Assembly (NCBI GenBank): GCA_035628505.1
Contig: DASPJR010000193.1
Span: 1 to 34,064, forward strand
Length of the DNA: 34,064 nucleotides
From: DASPJR01 sp035628505
Lineage (GTDB): Bacteria; Planctomycetota; SZUA-567; H5-PLA8
Reading direction: 5' to 3'
The notes under the pieces were generated by a model that saw only the letters and a program-made list of their open reading frames with translations, did not search any database and was not told the origin of the DNA. Numbering within the stretch: position 1 is the first letter of the stretch; every line of letters starts with the position of its first letter. Positions 31,880-34,064 of this stretch are shown piece by piece. The position numbers and the translations under genes are program-made.

Positions 31880-33901
31880 ATGCATGCAACACGCCGCACC
31901 GTTTCCGCTTTGTTTCTTTCCCTTGTACTGATTGTTCTGGCTGCCACGTCGGCCGGCGCACTCACCCTGCGCAGCGCCAGCTGGCAACAGCTTCGCGCGG
32001 CCACTTCGCTGATCATCAGCGCGCGGATTGTCGATCAGCAATCAGAAGAAAACCCGGCTGCGCCTTATGGCGTTCAGACGCGAGTCCAGCTGGGCGGCGT
32101 CAGCGTTCTTTCAGGCGAGCCCAACGAAGCCGTGAGCGATATTCTTCTGCCGGGCGGAACGCTGGGCCAGCAACGCGTCAGTATTCCTGGCGCGCCGAAA
32201 TTCTCTGTCGGCGAATCGGTGATCCTGTTTCTGCGGCCACTGGGTGATGCCGGCGTGAATAGTTACACGCTCACCGGCCACGGCATGGGCGTTCTCCTCC
32301 GCTCAGCCGATTGCACCTTCGTGCGTCCGGATGTCTCTGTCGAGGGCGGCGTTCCCCCTGCCGGCGAAGCCTATGCGCGCTTTCTGGATCGGCTTGCGAG
32401 CGTGCCGGCGGTTGCCGCGGGACAGCCATCAAGCTCCTCGCGGCTGTGGCTGGTGCCTGTGCTCTTTGGGCTGAGCGCCATGCTTATTTTCTGGCGTCGG
32501 CGTCGCGCGGCGGCACTTGTGTTGATGCTGCTTTGCGGCACGAGCGCGGTGCTTTTCGTTTCGCAACCGGCCGCAGCAGCGCCGAAATCGCGCGGAGAAT
32601 TTGTACTCTCGGAAGCCAGGTGGGACTTGAACCGGCAGACTCCCGGCCGCGTGGAGAACGGAAAGCTGTTGTGGGTCCGCGGAAAACCGTCGTTCCGGTT
32701 ACCGCCGGACGAAACGTTCGATACCATTCGACAGCAGTTTCAGAAATGGGAAGACATTCCTGAATCGTCCATCGCCTTCCGACAGGACGGCCTGACTCTT
32801 GAGTCGGGCAATGCAATCGATGGTCGAAATGTGATTTCCTTCCTGCCGGACCCGCCTCGACAGGCCTTTGATAACCTGACGCTCGCCATCACATTCCTGG
32901 TCTCCGACACGCGTACGAATCTTTATTTTGATGCGGACATCGTTTTCAACGACCGCGACTTTTCCTGGTCGCTTCACGATGGCTCTGAATCGATCGAAGG
33001 CGTCGCTCTGCATGAAGTCGGACATTTCATCGGGCTGGATCACACGACCGATGCCAACACCGTTATGTTTCCGACAGCGCAGGGCTTGACGCAGCTCGCC
33101 GAAGGCGACCGCCAGGGAGCCGCTTTCATCTACCCGCTGCCGCTCACGCCGCCGTTTGCCGCAGCCATCGCCAGCCCAACCGCCGGACAGGCTCCTCTGA
33201 CTGTCTCCTTTTCCGCCGAAGCTTCCTATTCGCCGGCGGGCAGCACACTGACATATCTGTGGGACTTCGGCGATGGCAGCACGAGCACCGAGGTGTCGCC
33301 ATCGCACACGTACGCCGCTCCCGGAGTCTACACTGCCATACTGACGGTGAACGATCCGGCACTCGGGCAGGGCAGCACGCGCGTGATCATCAACGTGACA
33401 AACGCAGCCGTTCCCATCAGCATTGCAAAATTCAGCCTGACCTCGGCACTGATCGAATCCACACGCGATTCAGACAAACTTTCGTTCGCCGTCAGCGGCA
33501 TCACCCCTTCACCCGGTGACGAACTGCAGATGTCGCTGGGCCGCATCCGCATCGGGCGACTGCCATTAGAAGAAGGCGCGCTGCCCGATCCCATTCCATT
33601 GGATAGCAAGCTATCGTTCCGCGGTGAAGCCAGTACGCCGGGCAAGATCCAGGTGAAATTCGACGCCCGCAATCAGCTGCTGAATGTGTCGCTCAGCGGG
33701 GCGGATCTGGACCGCCTCGACCCGCGCGGACTTAACGATACGGTACTGGCCGGCTCTGGCAGCCTGCCCCTGCGAATCATCCTGCGCAAGGCAGGCGGCG
33801 AGAGCGTTCTGCATGAAGGAGATGCGACGTTCTTCTTCACGATAAAAACGTCCAACACGTCGCGTGGTTTTCTTGAGAAGACTTTGACGGCGAAGAAGTG
33901 A
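31880..33901 (+). CDS. matrixin-like metalloprotease with PKD domain and internal membrane hairpin
   Basis: A 673-residue protein from the ATG at 31880 (GTG 31868 is also in frame). The N-terminal signal spans about 1-26. An N-terminal beta-rich domain follows (about 30-170). Residues about 188-206 (WLVPVLFGLSAMLIFW) are a membrane helix ending in a run of Arg, and a second helix at about 210-230 ends in AAAAP like a signal peptide. The protease domain (about 245-420) has the zinc site HEVGHFIGLDH (His378, Glu379, His382, His388) and a Met-turn at NTVMFP. A PKD domain (about 425-510) contains YLWDFGDGSTS. The C-terminus (about 515-673) is a beta-rich domain of unknown type. The first part resembles a PEP-CTERM-like end fused in frame to a second secreted protein. 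Confidence 0.85.
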   Translation: MHATRRTVSALFLSLVLIVLAATSAGALTLRSASWQQLRAATSLIISARIVDQQSEENPAAPYGVQTRVQLGGVSVLSGEPNEAVSDILLPGGTLGQQRVSIPGAPKFSVGESVILFLRPLGDAGVNSYTLTGHGMGVLLRSADCTFVRPDVSVEGGVPPAGEAYARFLDRLASVPAVAAGQPSSSSRLWLVPVLFGLSAMLIFWRRRRAAALVLMLLCGTSAVLFVSQPAAAAPKSRGEFVLSEARWDLNRQTPGRVENGKLLWVRGKPSFRLPPDETFDTIRQQFQKWEDIPESSIAFRQDGLTLESGNAIDGRNVISFLPDPPRQAFDNLTLAITFLVSDTRTNLYFDADIVFNDRDFSWSLHDGSESIEGVALHEVGHFIGLDHTTDANTVMFPTAQGLTQLAEGDRQGAAFIYPLPLTPPFAAAIASPTAGQAPLTVSFSAEASYSPAGSTLTYLWDFGDGSTSTEVSPSHTYAAPGVYTAILTVNDPALGQGSTRVIINVTNAAVPISIAKFSLTSALIESTRDSDKLSFAVSGITPSPGDELQMSLGRIRIGRLPLEEGALPDPIPLDSKLSFRGEASTPGKIQVKFDARNQLLNVSLSGADLDRLDPRGLNDTVLAGSGSLPLRIILRKAGGESVLHEGDATFFFTIKTSNTSRGFLEKTLTAKK

Positions 33902-33910
33902 GGGCTGCTG

Positions 33911-34008
33911 GCTCTTAGCTCTTAGCTCTTAGCTCTTGGCTCTTGGCTCTTGGCTCTTGGCTCTTGGCTCTTGGCTCTTGGCTCTTGGCTCTTGGCTCTT
34001 GGCTCTTG
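33911..34008 (+). repeat. perfect heptamer tandem array (14 copies)
   Basis: Fourteen uninterrupted 7-base units right after the protease gene: three GCTCTTA followed by eleven GCTCTTG, with no other change. The purity implies recent expansion or slippage. It contains no spacer sequence, so it is not CRISPR. Confidence 0.97.
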
Positions 34009-34051
34009 AAGCGTAGTCACTTTGTGCCAAGCCTGCATTTTGATAATAAAT

Positions 34052-34064
34052 CTTCGTGTCTTTG
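34052..34064. repeat. start of a short-period repeat at the window edge
   Basis: CTTCGTGTCTTTG resembles the complement of the acgcaaag units after thrS. It is cut by the window end, so its extent is unknown. Confidence 0.3.

Noticed and set aside
33911..34008. CRISPR array
   Set aside because: The units are 7 bases, directly abutting, without spacers, and no cas genes are present.

Overview
The window is about 34 kb of GC-rich bacterial chromosome. It carries housekeeping genes (thrS, infC, an Arg tRNA, an RlmI-type rRNA methyltransferase, an RluA-type pseudouridine synthase) mixed with genes typical of the Planctomycetota-Verrucomicrobiota-Lentisphaerota (PVC) group. These include two large PVC-type membrane-bound dehydrogenase or c-type cytochrome proteins, a DUF5107 protein, a sigma factor paired with a FecR-like protein, and many degenerate intergenic repeats. 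I infer a PVC-superphylum or similar environmental bacterium. No 16S gene is present to settle this.

Layout. 1-942: two convergent hypothetical genes, the first probably cut by the window edge. 943-1960: a REP-associated tyrosine transposase (RAYT) gene bracketed by four copies of a palindromic REP element. 2078-5330: thrS and infC, with GGA-loop stem-loop repeats just before thrS, a structured 415-bp leader, and an ATT start codon for infC; rpmI and rplT do not follow. 5442-6092: a lone receiver-domain protein and tRNA-Arg(TCT), both on the minus strand. 6247-9881: an ECF-like sigma factor, a FecR-like transmembrane protein with carboxypeptidase-regulatory-like domains, and a membrane protein. 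9894-12444: an RlmI-like methyltransferase followed by a DUF559-RluA fusion. The DUF559 part lies in a 539-bp segment bounded by ~56-bp inverted repeats and is read in frame into the pseudouridine synthase. 12485-14068: an M20 peptidase and a small basic protein, both minus strand. 14244-16166: a secreted transglutaminase-like protein.

16508-23214 is a tightly packed operon: a TPR-like lipoprotein, an ABC solute-binding protein with an EF-hand-type loop, a fused MalF-MalG-type permease, and a cytoplasmic DUF5107 protein. It looks like a carbohydrate uptake and processing unit; its ATPase is not in the window. 23361-25342 (minus): a small conserved protein and a heparinase/alginate-lyase-like secreted protein whose C-terminus is broken by two frameshifts. 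25417-28494 (minus) and 28768-31795 (plus) are divergent: one large protein fusing dehydrogenase propeller, HEAT repeats and a CxxCH cytochrome domain, opposite a pair of genes that carry the same parts split in two. 31880-33901: a matrixin-like metalloprotease with a PKD domain and an unusual internal membrane hairpin, followed by a perfect 14-copy heptamer repeat.

The strongest candidate for something undescribed is the DUF559 cassette with inverted repeats, captured as the N-terminus of an RluA enzyme. Next are the RAYT/REP unit and a dispersed stem-loop family in which loop and tail are conserved while the stem sequence varies.
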